From: Pseudarthrobacter sp. NS4
GTDB lineage: Bacteria > Actinomycetota > Actinomycetes > Actinomycetales > Micrococcaceae
NCBI RefSeq assembly: GCF_024758005.1
Contig: NZ_CP103288.1
Location: 1,922,001-1,986,000 of the forward strand
DNA length: 64,000 nt
Direction of reading: 5' to 3'
Positions within the stretch are counted from its first letter, which is position 1; each line of letters starts with the position of its first letter. Below the pieces are notes generated by a model, which searched no databases, was not told the DNA's origin, and saw only the letters and a list, made by a program, of their open reading frames with translations. Both the position numbers and the translations under genes were made by a program. Below, in pieces: positions 53,591 to 63,655 of this stretch.

Positions 53591-54523
53591 ATGATCGATG
53601 CAAGACTCGTAACTCTTCGGGTGTTTGCCCAGTGCGGCACCATAGGCGCGACCGCGGAGCTCACGGGTTATTCTCCCTCCGCCGTCTCCGCGCAATTGCG
53701 GGAGCTTCAGCGGGTGCTTGGAATGCAGCTGCTGACGAAGGACGGCCGGGGTGTGCGGCTGACCGCCACGGGCCGCTTTCTCGTGGCGGGCTCGGACACC
53801 CTCATTGCCGAGTGGGAGAGCCTGCGCGCCGCAGCCATGGAGGCCGGCGACCAGGTCCAGTCCCATTTTGGCCTCGGCGGATTCTCCACTGCGGCCGCCC
53901 AGTTGCTCGCGCCGCTGGCCGCCACCCTGCGTTCAACACGCCCCCTGCTGGAGGTGCAGGTACTCGAGGCCAACCCGGCCCGCTGCTTCGATTTGTTGGT
54001 TGCCGAGCGAATCGACCTCGCAGTCGTCGTCGCGATGCAGTCCGACACCTACGTTGAGGACGACCCGCGCTTCGAGCAGACCGTTCTGCTCGACGATCCC
54101 TTGGACGTGATCATTCCCTCCAACCATCCGTTTGCGTCGCGGGAAACGGTAACGCTCGAAGAGCTGGCGTCGGAACCCTGGATCACCGAGTCCGCCGGTT
54201 CCACCTACCATTCCCTATTCACCGCGGCGTTCACGGCAGTCGGTGTGACGCCGCGGATTGCCCATGAGGCCGTTGAATGGGAAACCCAGATCGCCTTCGT
54301 TGGTGCGGGGCTGGGCGTGGGCCTGCTGCCGCGACTGGCGCCCCTGCGTAGTGCCGAAAATGTGGTTCGACTGCGCATTACTGGCAAGGGGAAGCCCGCG
54401 CGCCGGATTGTCGCTGCGGTGCGCAGGGGCAGCATCGCGTCGCCCCTGATCCAGGAGTCGCTCGGCATCCTGCAGGTCAGCGCCAATCGGATTCTCGCCG
54501 CCCGACCCGAAGACGATCTCTGA
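53591..54523 (+). CDS. LysR family transcriptional regulator
   Basis: 310 residues from the ATG at 53591 (longer starts at 53576 and 53522 are possible). Winged HTH at residues 2-60 (LVTLRVFAQCGTIGATAELTGYSPSAVSAQLRELQ in two segments) and an effector domain ending near residue 295. Its divergent placement opposite the Rieske operon is the classical LysR arrangement, so it probably controls that operon in response to the substrate or a demethylation product. Confidence 0.88.
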   Translation: MIDARLVTLRVFAQCGTIGATAELTGYSPSAVSAQLRELQRVLGMQLLTKDGRGVRLTATGRFLVAGSDTLIAEWESLRAAAMEAGDQVQSHFGLGGFSTAAAQLLAPLAATLRSTRPLLEVQVLEANPARCFDLLVAERIDLAVVVAMQSDTYVEDDPRFEQTVLLDDPLDVIIPSNHPFASRETVTLEELASEPWITESAGSTYHSLFTAAFTAVGVTPRIAHEAVEWETQIAFVGAGLGVGLLPRLAPLRSAENVVRLRITGKGKPARRIVAAVRRGSIASPLIQESLGILQVSANRILAARPEDDL

Positions 54524-54969
54524 AATCGCATGGTCGCGATTCGTTGCCGACGGGCCAGCAGTTCCAGAAAGTGGCGACACGTCCGCGCGGCCACCTTTCT
54601 TCGCCGCACTGGACGGGCCGCCCGCTGTGGACTCACCCACGGCGTGGCCCTGAGTGCCTCGGAATAGCAGCGTCCGGTTGTGGAGCCGGGCCAGATGGCC
54701 ACCCAACTCATTTGGCTTCGTCATGTGAGTGTCTGCCGGGCAGCCCATGAGACGGGAGAAGGAGGTGTCGCCAGAGCGAATCACTCAGGGCCTGTACCTG
54801 ATCCCAGGAGTCTTTCCTTGGCCCCGTAGTGGATGGTTCCACTGCGGTCCGGCGAGTCCCGCCTCGAGGGGTATCCCGGCCCGAGGCTCCATCGTACGCT
54901 GGGTGAGGAGGCACGTCGGCGAAGTCAGAACAGTCAGGACCTTTCGTCTCCCGCTCTGGAATGCGAAGT
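54524..54969. other. Intergenic region
   Basis: About 446 bases between the convergent LysR and AI-2E genes. No supported ORF or clear terminator was seen. Confidence 0.45.
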
Positions 54970-56121
54970 CTAGTGACTGTTCTGCCTGGGAATCACGACT
55001 TTATGAACAATGATCACGGCAGATGCGGCCAGCGGCACAGCTACCAGCGCCCCTAAAATCCCGCCCAGCGTTCCTCCCGCGACGACGGCGACCAAGACGA
55101 GCGAGCCCGGTATTTCCACGGCCTTATCCATGATCCGCGGTGTGAGGATATAAGCCTCGACCTGCATGTACAGCAGGTAGTAGATTCCCACCACTAGCGC
55201 TATCTCTGGCGAAGCCGTAAGACAAACGGCGGTAATGATTACTGAAGAGACCAGCGTGCCCACCATGGGCACGAAAGACCCGAAAGCGGCTACAACTGCC
55301 AAAAGCAGCGGTCCAGGCGCCCGGATCAGGGTCAGGAACAGTACGGACAACAGGCCGTTAGTCAAGGCAAGAACAAAATTGCCGACCAGGTATCGGCTGA
55401 TCGATTCTGCGGTGCTTTCTGCGATATCGATAATGGCTGCCCGCTGGCTTGCGGGCACCAGACGGTAGGCCGCCCTCTTCGTCCTGGCCAGGGTCGCTGT
55501 GAAGTATACGGTGAGGATGAACACGAAGATCGCTCCGGTGATGCCACCCACGAGTCCCGCGCCGATGGAAAGGAGCCCGCCTCCGAGGGTAGTGAGGTTT
55601 TCAGGGTTGCTTAGGAACCCTGTCATAGCCGCAGCCAGTTCATCCAGGTTTAGGTAACCGGAGAGAGTGGCTGCCATGTTTTCTACCCAGTCCAAACGCA
55701 GGATTCGTTCGACCAGCACCGGCAGGTAAGCGATCAGGGCGCGGATCTCAGCGACCAGCCGGGGAATGATCCAGTACAGCAAACCGGCGCCGGAAAGCCC
55801 CATGGCTGCGATCACGAGGACGACCGCCAATGGCCTGGGCACTTTCCTGCCCTCAAGCCCTTTGACCACGGGGTCGAGCCCGAGGGCGACAAAAGCGGCC
55901 AGGCCGACATAAACAATCAGCGTTGCCAGGGAGGAAACCGCAGCCCAAACGACCAGCCCAACCCCGACGCCGAGGGTGCCGGCAAGGCCGACCCGGAAAG
56001 CGTGGAACTGCCCCGGCCGCGTACCGGATGATCCGGCAGGCGCTCCGGCAGCAGACCCGAACGGCCAACCGGCCCGGCGCTGCTTCCTCACCGGAGTACC
56101 CCGTTTCCTGACTGGCCCCAT
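54970..56121 (-). CDS. AI-2E family transporter (PerM-like)
   Basis: 383 residues with about eight hydrophobic segments. Family marks include LATLIVYVGLAAFVALGLDPVV near the start, FVFILTVYFTATLARTKRA in the middle, LIRAPGPLLLAVVAAFGSFVPMVG and the C-terminal LGGILGALVAVPLAASAVI. AI-2E proteins export autoinducer-2 or act as Na+/H+ antiporters. The N-terminus is basic and Pro-rich. The ATG at 56121 gives a usual length but lacks a ribosome-binding site. Confidence 0.85.
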   Translation of the reverse strand: MGPVRKRGTPVRKQRRAGWPFGSAAGAPAGSSGTRPGQFHAFRVGLAGTLGVGVGLVVWAAVSSLATLIVYVGLAAFVALGLDPVVKGLEGRKVPRPLAVVLVIAAMGLSGAGLLYWIIPRLVAEIRALIAYLPVLVERILRLDWVENMAATLSGYLNLDELAAAMTGFLSNPENLTTLGGGLLSIGAGLVGGITGAIFVFILTVYFTATLARTKRAAYRLVPASQRAAIIDIAESTAESISRYLVGNFVLALTNGLLSVLFLTLIRAPGPLLLAVVAAFGSFVPMVGTLVSSVIITAVCLTASPEIALVVGIYYLLYMQVEAYILTPRIMDKAVEIPGSLVLVAVVAGGTLGGILGALVAVPLAASAVIIVHKVVIPRQNSH

Positions 56122-56579
56122 CGTTGGCTCAGTTAGTCCGGCAGAAGAATAAGCCGGGCGCTGCAGCAGGGAACCATGCAGCTGCCGCAACGCAGTTGAG
56201 CAGGGCAACCGGCCGTGATGCATCCGCCATCACAGCCAGGGACTCTCTGCCAGGCCGCCCCGGTTTTCCGCTCTCCATGTCCGTCACGGTACAGAGAATC
56301 GACAGCGGCTGCCAGAGCACCGGCCGAAGCTACCGTTGACCTACTCAGAAGCCTGCGGCATCAACATCTGACCGGATAGTTCAAGGCGTAAGGGCAAAGC
56401 CATGATGGCCATAGTGAGCCGTTAGCAAAATGCTCGTCCGCTGGCGCGGCCGGGTGCCGTTCTTGGGGGTGCTTTTGCAGAGCTCCATGACTTTTCGACT
56501 TTTACCCTGCGGCAGATGGGCCTCAGCCGGCCACAGCTCCGCAAGCTTCGCCAGCCGCACACTGCGACCACCCGACCCG
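56122..56579. other. Intergenic region
   Basis: About 458 bases upstream of the AI-2E gene and downstream of the broken nuclease gene. No gene supported. Confidence 0.45.
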
Positions 56580-58353
56580 CTATAGCTGCAGATCATCGAA
56601 CATATGGAGTTCCCGGGCCGGGGTTGGCGTGGCCAGTGCTTCCTGGGCCTGGGGGAGAGGCTCGTATTCGTTGTCCATGGGGTCCCAGTCGAAGAGATGG
56701 ACGAAGTCCAGTCCGGTAAGTTCGCTGATCCTGCGCACCGGGACCTGGAACGTGGCCGGGGTGAAAGCTTCCCTGAGCATGCCTTCCACCAGTTCGTACT
56801 GGCTGATCATGTAGGCGCTTGCTGAGCTGCTGCCGTCCGGCCGCCGGAATACCGGATTTTCCAGAACGCCAGCGGGATGCGCGTTCCCCGGACATCCGGA
56901 TCGTCGGCTGCGAAGACCGGGCCGGTGAACACCGTGAGCCGGCGTTTTTCGGCCTTCGCGGTGTCCAGCAGGTAGTCTTCAAGGCCTGCCCACAGCGATG
57001 CTCCCTGGTTGAACTTTTTGTGCTGGGGGGAGCAGTTGGTGAAGTGGAACGTATCGTCATTGGCGGCGCGTGCAACGATGTCCGGACCCCAAGCCGGATC
57101 GAGGCGCCGGACCAGGTGCCCGCGGTCAAAGTCATTGTCCGCATAGAGGTCCTCACCGGTCTGCTCGGACCGGTTCAGGCGGGGGTCGAAGTACCACTTG
57201 TCCCGGTCACGCCTGGGTGATCGGCTGAGTTGTACGTCGATGTTCACGGCGGTGTAAAGCGCCAGGCGCCTGCTGCGTTGCATAACGAGAGTGGTGGTAG
57301 TTCAGTACCGTTGGATCCTGCCCGTTGGCCGGGCGGCGGTTCTGTGCCGCATCCGTACGCTGTTCCGCCGTCAGGACCGGCAAAGGTACGGGGGTGCCCA
57401 GGAAGTCAGGGTCGTATCCCCTTCTCCCCGAGTAATCGGGGTCTATCGCCACGGCCTCTTCGACCGCAGCGCTGCCTGGAAGCGCTATCGGGTTCTGGCC
57501 GGCAGGCACCTGGCCTTGTTGCTGTGCTGCCTGCACCGCGCCGACCCGGACTGTGATCTGCAGGGGGATCGTGAGGGAAACGGCCCCGTCCGAGGGGGCG
57601 GCGGCCTGTTCCGGTACGGGCTGTGTCAGCAGCCGGGCCTCGACCGGATTCCGGGACGAAAGTGGCAGGGAGGGCGGGCTGCGTGCATCCTTGACCAGTG
57701 CGCGTTCGTCCACGGTCATATCGTCGGCGCCCAGCGGCAACGAGGGGGCGGTTCCGCCGGGCCGTGATTTCACAGCGACCGCCACCACCGTCACATCAAG
57801 GCCGGCATCGGTCCGGAAAAAGGTGTCCGGTTCCAGGTCAAACTGCGACGTGGCGAGGGGAAGGCCGTTGACTCCGTTTTGGAAGTTGAATTCCAGTCGC
57901 GAGAAACGGGCGGACGCTGCGTCGGGCAGGACATGGTTGTTTGTCAGGGCCCAACCGCGGCGAGATCATGAATCCGGTGCCGAAGGAGCGGATCTGGAAC
58001 CGGTCCCGGACGATCACCCTGCCGACACTGCGTGAAACCGTCATATCCAGTTCCAGGAACGCGATGCCAAGCAAGTTGTTTCCGCTGATGATCCGCTCCG
58101 GCACTGGATCATCCAGGTCCTTGCCCCGTATTGCCGGGGAGGTGTCCTCGGTCGCCCTGAGTGCATCTACAACCACCGGCTGACGCAGGACCCGCCGGGT
58201 GCGCAGTTCCAGCCGTTCCGGCGCATCCACGTTGAGGATGCTTCCTTGCGCGGTATGTGCTTCAGCGATCTTTTCTTCCGTGCCCGCACGTGGACCCCGC
58301 CGCGCCTGGAACCGTGACTGGGTGGCGGTGAGCACATCTTCCGGTATTACCAT
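56580..58353 (-). pseudogene. Trypsin-like/non-specific endonuclease fusion with several frameshifts
   Basis: Four reading-frame segments run in order. From an ATG at 58353 the N-terminus reaches FGTGFMISPR; near 57950 the frame shifts to the trypsin-like block with catalytic His (LTNNHVLPDA); near 57288 it shifts into a DNA/RNA non-specific endonuclease domain with the DRGH motif (NDFDRGHLVRRLDPAWG) and NCSPQHKKFNQGAS; near 56825 it shifts to a helical tail. The trypsin-like part has no visible G-x-S-G segment, and the jump from ERALVKDA to NPVEARLL suggests an internal deletion. It follows the subtilase gene by 68 bases on the same strand. Confidence 0.75.
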
Positions 58354-58421
58354 TGGTCCCGTCCTCGGGTTTCACTTCGCAAGGGAGCCACTGCCCGCTT
58401 CGGCAAGAGCGCCGGATCAAA

Positions 58422-59654
58422 CTAGCTTGCGTTCGTGGGTGCCTGGACCAAACCCGCGCCGACGTCCACCGGATCCGTACCGGCTTTAAGCGGCTTGAAC
58501 GTTCCGGAAGCGATCAGTTTGGACTGCAGGAGCACCGGACTCAGCGGTCCCTGCGCAAGAAGACGTTCCGCCCAAAGCGCCGCCACGCCCGCAACATGCG
58601 GGGTGGCCATGCTGGTTCCGCTGATGGTTTTGGTGCCGCCGTTGAGCCAGGCGCTGAAAACCCCGACGCCGGGACCCGCCACGGTCGCCATCGTATTCGA
58701 GAAGGGTGCAACAGTGAGTCCTCCGCCCCCGTCTGCCAGGGCGGCAACGGAAGTAATGCCAAAGGCCGCAGCCGGCGGGGCAACATTGATCTCGTAGGCT
58801 GGATTGCCGGTGCGTTCACTTTCGTTGCCGGCGGCTGCGACGACGATCGTCGTCTGGGCGACTGAGGCCCGGGCGTTGAGGAGGTTGGCAAGCTGTTCAA
58901 AGAGCCTGACGTTGGCGCGGTAGCCTTCGAGGGCTATGGATGTGGCGGCGGGGATGGACAGGCCGTTCACGTTGACCAGCTCATCCACCCAGCCGGGGAA
59001 GTCCATTCCCAACGACATGGAGATGACGTGGGCGCCGTTGTCGGCTGCCCACAGCATTGCGGTGGCAAGGATGTCGCTGCTGCCGCCGTTCGGGCCTCCG
59101 AGGACTTTGCCGATCACCGCCTTCTGTACGCCACGTGCGACGCCGATCCGCTGGCCGGTGAGGTCCCGGCCGAAGATCGTCCCCGCGCAGTGCGTGCCGT
59201 GGCCGTTGTCGTCGTCGGCGCTGCCGGCACCCGTGAAGTCTTTCGTGACCAGGTTGACACCGGTGAACGCCGGATGGGTGGCGTCGATGCCGGTGTCCAG
59301 GACCGACACTGTAACCCCGGCGCCCGTGAAGGGCGAAGTATCTGCGCCCACAGCCTTGACGCCCCATGTCACAGCAGCAGCGGCCGCTGCAGCATCGGCT
59401 TCGAGGGGTTCGATGAGCTTCATCGGCATCGCGGGGGCGAAGCCGAGGACTGTCGGGTCATTCCGCAACGCGTTGAGGGTGGCACTCGAAGGGTTCTCGT
59501 CACTCTCGACCGTCATACCCACGGCGCGTTCAGCGATGTTCTGAACGGCGCTTTCCAGCCCAGGGGCTGCTCCCGGTCCATCGAAAGGATCGCGGGTGGC
59601 GCCCAGGGAAGGGGCTCGCAGAATGACGATTTTTTGGTTGAGCAGCTCGGGCAT
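58422..59654 (-). CDS. S8 family serine peptidase (subtilase) without signal peptide
   Basis: 410 residues. Catalytic triad is complete: Asp in VSVLDTGIDATHP, His in DDNGHGTHCAGT, Ser in ISGTSMATPHVAG. The N-terminal 90 residues resemble an inhibitor-like propeptide (VESDENPSSATLNALRNDP, LGFAPAMPMKLIEP). No signal peptide is visible from the ATG at 59654, which has AAGGAG seven bases upstream, so the enzyme is probably cytoplasmic or leaves by another route. It pairs with the trypsin-like/nuclease gene downstream. Confidence 0.92.
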   Translation of the reverse strand: MPELLNQKIVILRAPSLGATRDPFDGPGAAPGLESAVQNIAERAVGMTVESDENPSSATLNALRNDPTVLGFAPAMPMKLIEPLEADAAAAAAAVTWGVKAVGADTSPFTGAGVTVSVLDTGIDATHPAFTGVNLVTKDFTGAGSADDDNGHGTHCAGTIFGRDLTGQRIGVARGVQKAVIGKVLGGPNGGSSDILATAMLWAADNGAHVISMSLGMDFPGWVDELVNVNGLSIPAATSIALEGYRANVRLFEQLANLLNARASVAQTTIVVAAAGNESERTGNPAYEINVAPPAAAFGITSVAALADGGGGLTVAPFSNTMATVAGPGVGVFSAWLNGGTKTISGTSMATPHVAGVAALWAERLLAQGPLSPVLLQSKLIASGTFKPLKAGTDPVDVGAGLVQAPTNAS

Positions 59655-59871
59655 CTTGGGCTCCTTGGCCTCTACACGGAAGGGTTTGCGTCTCGGACGC
59701 AACGGCTGTCTTCAAAGGTGGACGTCTGGTTCCACATGATGCCAGTCCTACGTCCGGCGGCGTTACACCGGCGTTACCGGTCGGGTCCTATTCTTCTTCA
59801 CCGGGCCGGCAACTTGCAGGGCCGCCGGCTATAACGACCGCGGCAACCGGCCCTGGGTCCAGCTGAACTTC

Positions 59872-60468
59872 TCATCGGACAACCCGGTAGCGCACATGCG
59901 TCACCAAACTTGTACCGCTCACGTCCAGCGGCTCCAGCCTGAGATTTCCGACGCTGTCCAGGAGACGCTCGCCCCCTCCGAGGATGAGCGGCGCGGTGTG
60001 GAGGCGCAACTCGTCGATCAGCCCGGCGGAAAGGTATTGCTGCACGGTTTTCGCTCCTCCGGCTACGGCGATGTCCTTGCCCGCCGCAGCTTCCCGCGCC
60101 TGGGCAAGTGCGGACTCGATCCCGTCGGACACGAAGTTGAAAGTAGTGCCGCCTTTCATCTTCAACGGAGGGCGTGGGTGATGAGTCAGGACAAACACGG
60201 GGGCGTGATAAGGCGGTTCGTCACCCCACCAGCCACGCCAGTCCTCATTCCATGGTCCTGGTCCGGGTCCTGCGTACATGTTGCGGCCCATGATGAAGGC
60301 GCCTGCCAGGAGAATGCCCTCAATCGCCGCCGCATTCGCTTCGGGTTCTTCGAACATCCAGCGGTGGAGGTCCTCTCCGCCCTCGCCCAACGGCTCGGAC
60401 ATGCTCTGGTTCGGCCCGGCGATGTATCCGTCGAGCGACATGGTGAGGTCACATGTAACGCTGTTCAT
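59872..60468 (-). CDS. Dihydrofolate reductase family protein (RibD C-terminal domain)
   Basis: 198 residues. The fold's marks are present: CDLTMSLDGYIAGPNQ at the start, FIMGRNMY, VFVLTHHPRPPLKMKGG, GKDIAVAGGAKTVQQYL and the C-terminal LRLHTAPLILGGGERLL. Related proteins are NADPH-dependent reductases, often annotated as riboflavin-pathway-like but of unknown substrate. The ATG at 60468 has AAGGAAG upstream. It diverges from the BTAD regulator gene. Confidence 0.88.
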   Translation of the reverse strand: MNSVTCDLTMSLDGYIAGPNQSMSEPLGEGGEDLHRWMFEEPEANAAAIEGILLAGAFIMGRNMYAGPGPGPWNEDWRGWWGDEPPYHAPVFVLTHHPRPPLKMKGGTTFNFVSDGIESALAQAREAAAGKDIAVAGGAKTVQQYLSAGLIDELRLHTAPLILGGGERLLDSVGNLRLEPLDVSGTSLVTHVRYRVVR

Positions 60469-60697
60469 GGCTTCCTTGCGGGCTGGGCAGAAACAATAAG
60501 AACGCGGGACGATACCGGCAATGCTAATGGGGCTCCGCTGTGGCTGGAAGGTGTGTGGGGTTTTGCCCCGTCGGCTGTCTGAGAGACGTCTCTCCCTAAG
60601 GAAACGGGGGGCAATTGTCCGTTGACTTTCCAGTTGAACGTGAGGATCCTCGATCTTACATATTCGGTGTAGTAAACCCTGCTGAAATCGGGCTGCC

Positions 60698-61423
60698 ATG
60701 GGCAATGATGACGGTGGAATTTTGGAATTGGACCTCATGGGCTCCTGGCAAATTCGCCGGGAGGGGCGAGTCGTCCACGTTGCTGCACGGCAACAGCGCC
60801 TTATCGCGGCACTGGCAGTCCACGGTGCCAGCCTCCGGAATTACCTTGCCGGCATGCTTTGGCCTGACTATCCGGATGCCAAGGCCCTGGAAAGTCTCCG
60901 GGTAGCGGTCCACCTGATGACCAGGCAGGTACCAGGCCTGCTGGTGAAGGATGGGGCCCTGCTGTCCCTGGACAACCGGGTTGCTGTGGACCTGCACAGG
61001 GTCCGCGCCCTGCTGAAGGATGCCGCCGTCGCGAACACTGGCACCACGTGGACCCTGCTGCGGGACTTGCGCGACCTGGATTTCCTGCCTGGCTGGTACG
61101 AGGACTGGGTATTGTTCGAGCAGAGCCGGCTACGGCACGACCTGCTTCGAGCTTTTACGCTGGTCTCACGGCAGTTCGCTGCCGGCGGGGATCACGAGGC
61201 CGCCGCGGAAGCGGCTGTGGCCGCCCTGGAAATAGAACCCCTCTACGAGAGCGCGGTACGGGTCCTTGTCACGTCAGAACTGGCGCAGGGTAACCTTGCC
61301 GCCGCTCTTCTCGCCTACGACAAATACCAGGAACGGCTGCTGGAGGACATGGGTGTTCGACCTTCCGAAGGTTTGCGGCAGCTGATCAACGGGATCATAA
61401 GGTCCCCTGCCCCGGCCGCTTGA
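60698..61423 (+). CDS. SARP-like regulator with BTAD domain
   Basis: 241 residues. N-terminal OmpR-like winged helix (ELDLMGSWQIRREGRVVHVAARQQRLIAALAVHG in two segments) and a C-terminal bacterial transcriptional activation domain of helical repeats (ALEIEPLYESAVRVLVTSELAQG, AYDKYQERLLEDMGVRPSEGL). This is the minimal SARP layout without a sensor extension. Its last 29 bases overlap the convergent metallo-hydrolase gene. Target unknown; the divergent reductase is a candidate. Confidence 0.88.
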   Translation: MGNDDGGILELDLMGSWQIRREGRVVHVAARQQRLIAALAVHGASLRNYLAGMLWPDYPDAKALESLRVAVHLMTRQVPGLLVKDGALLSLDNRVAVDLHRVRALLKDAAVANTGTTWTLLRDLRDLDFLPGWYEDWVLFEQSRLRHDLLRAFTLVSRQFAAGGDHEAAAEAAVAALEIEPLYESAVRVLVTSELAQGNLAAALLAYDKYQERLLEDMGVRPSEGLRQLINGIIRSPAPAA

Positions 61424-62255
61424 GGGCGGAAGGGCGGCGCCGACGTCGCGGCACGCGCTGAGGATGTGGCTGTGGTGCAGAGGCCAGCTTCCAGGAGTTC
61501 AGCATCGTCAGGGCTTCTGCCAATGGCATGTGCAGCGCGGGACCGTGCCCGGGGAGTATGACTGTGGTGCCTACGCCGTACAAGCGGTGGAGTACAGCAA
61601 GAGCAGCGGTCGGGTCGGCGTGGTACATGGGATGGAGCATTTGCGGTCCGACGGCTCGGCTAAGCGGGTGGCCGCCAACAAATGAATCCCCGACGGCGAT
61701 CGCGCCGGCCCGAGGCAAGAAAATTGCGGCGCTGCCTGGCGTGTGGCCGGGCAGCAGAATCGCTTCAGGTGAGCCTGGCAGGGTCTGGAGTTTCCCAGGG
61801 TCCCATGCCCGGGCTTGGGCTGCCGGCTTTGCCGTAAGCGCTCCTGCCTGTATGACGTGGACCATCCAGCGGAAGACACGTGGGCGCCACGCCCGGACGA
61901 CGACCTGGCTGAACCTCACCTGGTGCTTTTCCTTCCCCTGGACGTGGGCCAGCTCTTCGGGGGCGCACAGGATGGGTGTTCCATATGACGTGGAGAAGAA
62001 CGCCGCTGAGCCGGTATGGTCCACATGGCCGTGGGTAATCAGGACGGCCCTGGCGCCGGCAGGATTCAGGCCCAGATGGCGGATCGACTCCAGGACCAGA
62101 GGCCGGTCTGCGGGGTAGCCGCTGTCAATGAGGATGAAGCCGGTCTGGTCGCGGGCCACGATCCAGTTGGAAGCTGGTCCTTCGACGAAATACACGCCGG
62201 GCGCCTGCTCGGAAACACTGCCAGCAGGGCTCCATCCATGGGGTGAGTGCGGCAC
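61395..62255 (-). CDS. MBL-fold metallo-hydrolase
   Basis: 286 residues. Metal-binding motif THGHVDHTG, a later Asp/His in LLPGHTPGSAAIFLP, GDSFVGGHP and a final His in LPGHGPALHMP give the full beta-lactamase-fold metal site for two zinc ions. The basic C-terminal tail is not conserved in kind. It is a member of a broad hydrolase group; the substrate cannot be told. The 3' end overlaps the convergent BTAD gene by 29 bases. Confidence 0.88.
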   Translation of the reverse strand: MPHSPHGWSPAGSVSEQAPGVYFVEGPASNWIVARDQTGFILIDSGYPADRPLVLESIRHLGLNPAGARAVLITHGHVDHTGSAAFFSTSYGTPILCAPEELAHVQGKEKHQVRFSQVVVRAWRPRVFRWMVHVIQAGALTAKPAAQARAWDPGKLQTLPGSPEAILLPGHTPGSAAIFLPRAGAIAVGDSFVGGHPLSRAVGPQMLHPMYHADPTAALAVLHRLYGVGTTVILPGHGPALHMPLAEALTMLNSWKLASAPQPHPQRVPRRRRRPSALKRPGQGTL

Positions 62256-62300
62256 GGGTTCATCCTAGCGGGCCATGCCGGCGGCATTTCAGGGCTCCGT

Positions 62301-63011
62301 TTACACAAGCGGCCATGGGTAGCGCATGCCGGTGTGGTCAACCGGCAGCACGCCTTCGCGCAGCACGCGCCGCACCCTGCGCTGCAGGGCGGCGACTTCC
62401 AATTCGTCGAGGACGGCAGCCATGGCGGACGGCACGGCCTGTGCCAAAGGCGTGACGTCCGCGAGCAGGGAACCGGGGACGGGATCACCGGCGAACTCCC
62501 AGATGACCGTGCGCAGCTTGAACCCGGCTGAGAAGCACAGCCCGTGGTCGATGCTCCACACCCGTCCGTCATGGCCGCGCAAAACGTGTCCGCTCTTGCG
62601 GTCGGTGTTGTTGGCGATGTAGTCGAAAAGCGCGATTTGCATAAGGCAGGGGTGGGTCTCCGGCGCATGGGAGTAGAGCGTGAAGTAATGCTCACGGAAG
62701 TCGCACTCGACGAACCACTGCAAAGAACCAATCCCCATTGGGGCTTCCGGACGGATCACCGTTGGCGGCACCAGGCCCCACCCCAGGTACTCACTGAGCA
62801 GGTACGCCGCGTATTCCCGCTTGTACAGTCCCGGCTCGAAGTCGGACAGCGGCCGTTCCCCGGCCTCCGGCTTGTAGATGGCGCAGGCAGAATCCTCCCC
62901 GCTGGAGACGCGGACCAGGAAAGTCCCGTTGCTGCTGCGCGGCATGCGCCCAAGCAGCTCGACGCGGCCCCCGCCGAGGAGTGTCAGCTCCCGTCCCGAC
63001 ATCTGGTCCAT
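62301..63011 (-). CDS. SCO1664 family protein (PI3/PI4-kinase-like fold)
   Basis: 236 residues. Residues resembling a small kinase fold are seen: SSNGTFLVRVSSGEDSACAIYKPEAGERPLSDF in two parts, the catalytic D-x3-N in ALFDYIANNTDRKSGHVL and the metal Asp in VWSIDHGLCF. SCO1664-family genes normally sit next to MSMEG_4193-type phosphatases, as here. The stop-start distance to the upstream phosphatase gene is one base, implying an operon. Confidence 0.87.
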   Translation of the reverse strand: MDQMSGRELTLLGGGRVELLGRMPRSSNGTFLVRVSSGEDSACAIYKPEAGERPLSDFEPGLYKREYAAYLLSEYLGWGLVPPTVIRPEAPMGIGSLQWFVECDFREHYFTLYSHAPETHPCLMQIALFDYIANNTDRKSGHVLRGHDGRVWSIDHGLCFSAGFKLRTVIWEFAGDPVPGSLLADVTPLAQAVPSAMAAVLDELEVAALQRRVRRVLREGVLPVDHTGMRYPWPLV

Positions 63012-63012
63012 G

Positions 63013-63645
63013 TCATGGCACCCGCAGCCCGCTCAGGGGCTCCGACGTCGAATTCACCGTCAGCACGGCAGGTGCCTGGCCCTCCACGTAAGAAATGGCC
63101 GACACCGAACCGGGGCTGATGACGATCCGCTGGAACAGGTCCAGGTGCATCCCCAGGGCATGGGCCACAGCCGCCTTGATGGGGTCGGCATGGGAGAAAC
63201 ATACGACGACGGCCCCTGGGAATGCGGCACGCAGCACCTCGAGTGCTCCCACAATCCGGGACTGCATCTCCAGGAAGCTCTCCCCGTCGGGGAAACGGAA
63301 CGTCGAAGGACTGTGCTGGACCGCCTGCCACTGGGGCAGGCCGGCCAGGTCGGCGAGCGCAGCGCCGGTCCACCCGCCGAAGTCGCATTCGGTCAGTCCT
63401 GCGTCCTCGTCCACCACCAGCCCGGTGCGGACCGCCGAAGGCTCGGCAGTCTCCCGGGCACGCTCCAGCGGCGAGGAGTACAGCGCGTCAACCGGAACCG
63501 CAGCCAGCCGTTCGGCCACCCCCTCCGCCTGTGCCCGGCCCCGGTCCGAAAGATGCAGCCCAGGTGCCCGCCCGGGCAACACCATGCCCGTGGTCGGCGT
63601 CTCCCCGTGGCGCACCAGCAGGAGAAGGGTGCTCTTAGCAGTCAT
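63013..63645 (-). CDS. Histidine phosphatase, MSMEG_4193 type
   Basis: 210 residues. The catalytic VRHGETP motif near residue 12, a second Arg in YSSPLERARETAEP, an acid in LTECDFGGWTG and the late catalytic His in VVCFSHADPIKAAVAHALG are all in place. The ATG at 63645 gives the usual phosphoglycerate-mutase-like size; it has no ribosome-binding site. A 53-bp tandem repeat fills its upstream region. It is the first gene of the operon with the SCO1664-family gene. Confidence 0.9.
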   Translation of the reverse strand: MTAKSTLLLLVRHGETPTTGMVLPGRAPGLHLSDRGRAQAEGVAERLAAVPVDALYSSPLERARETAEPSAVRTGLVVDEDAGLTECDFGGWTGAALADLAGLPQWQAVQHSPSTFRFPDGESFLEMQSRIVGALEVLRAAFPGAVVVCFSHADPIKAAVAHALGMHLDLFQRIVISPGSVSAISYVEGQAPAVLTVNSTSEPLSGLRVP

Positions 63646-63655
63646 CAGGCTAAGC

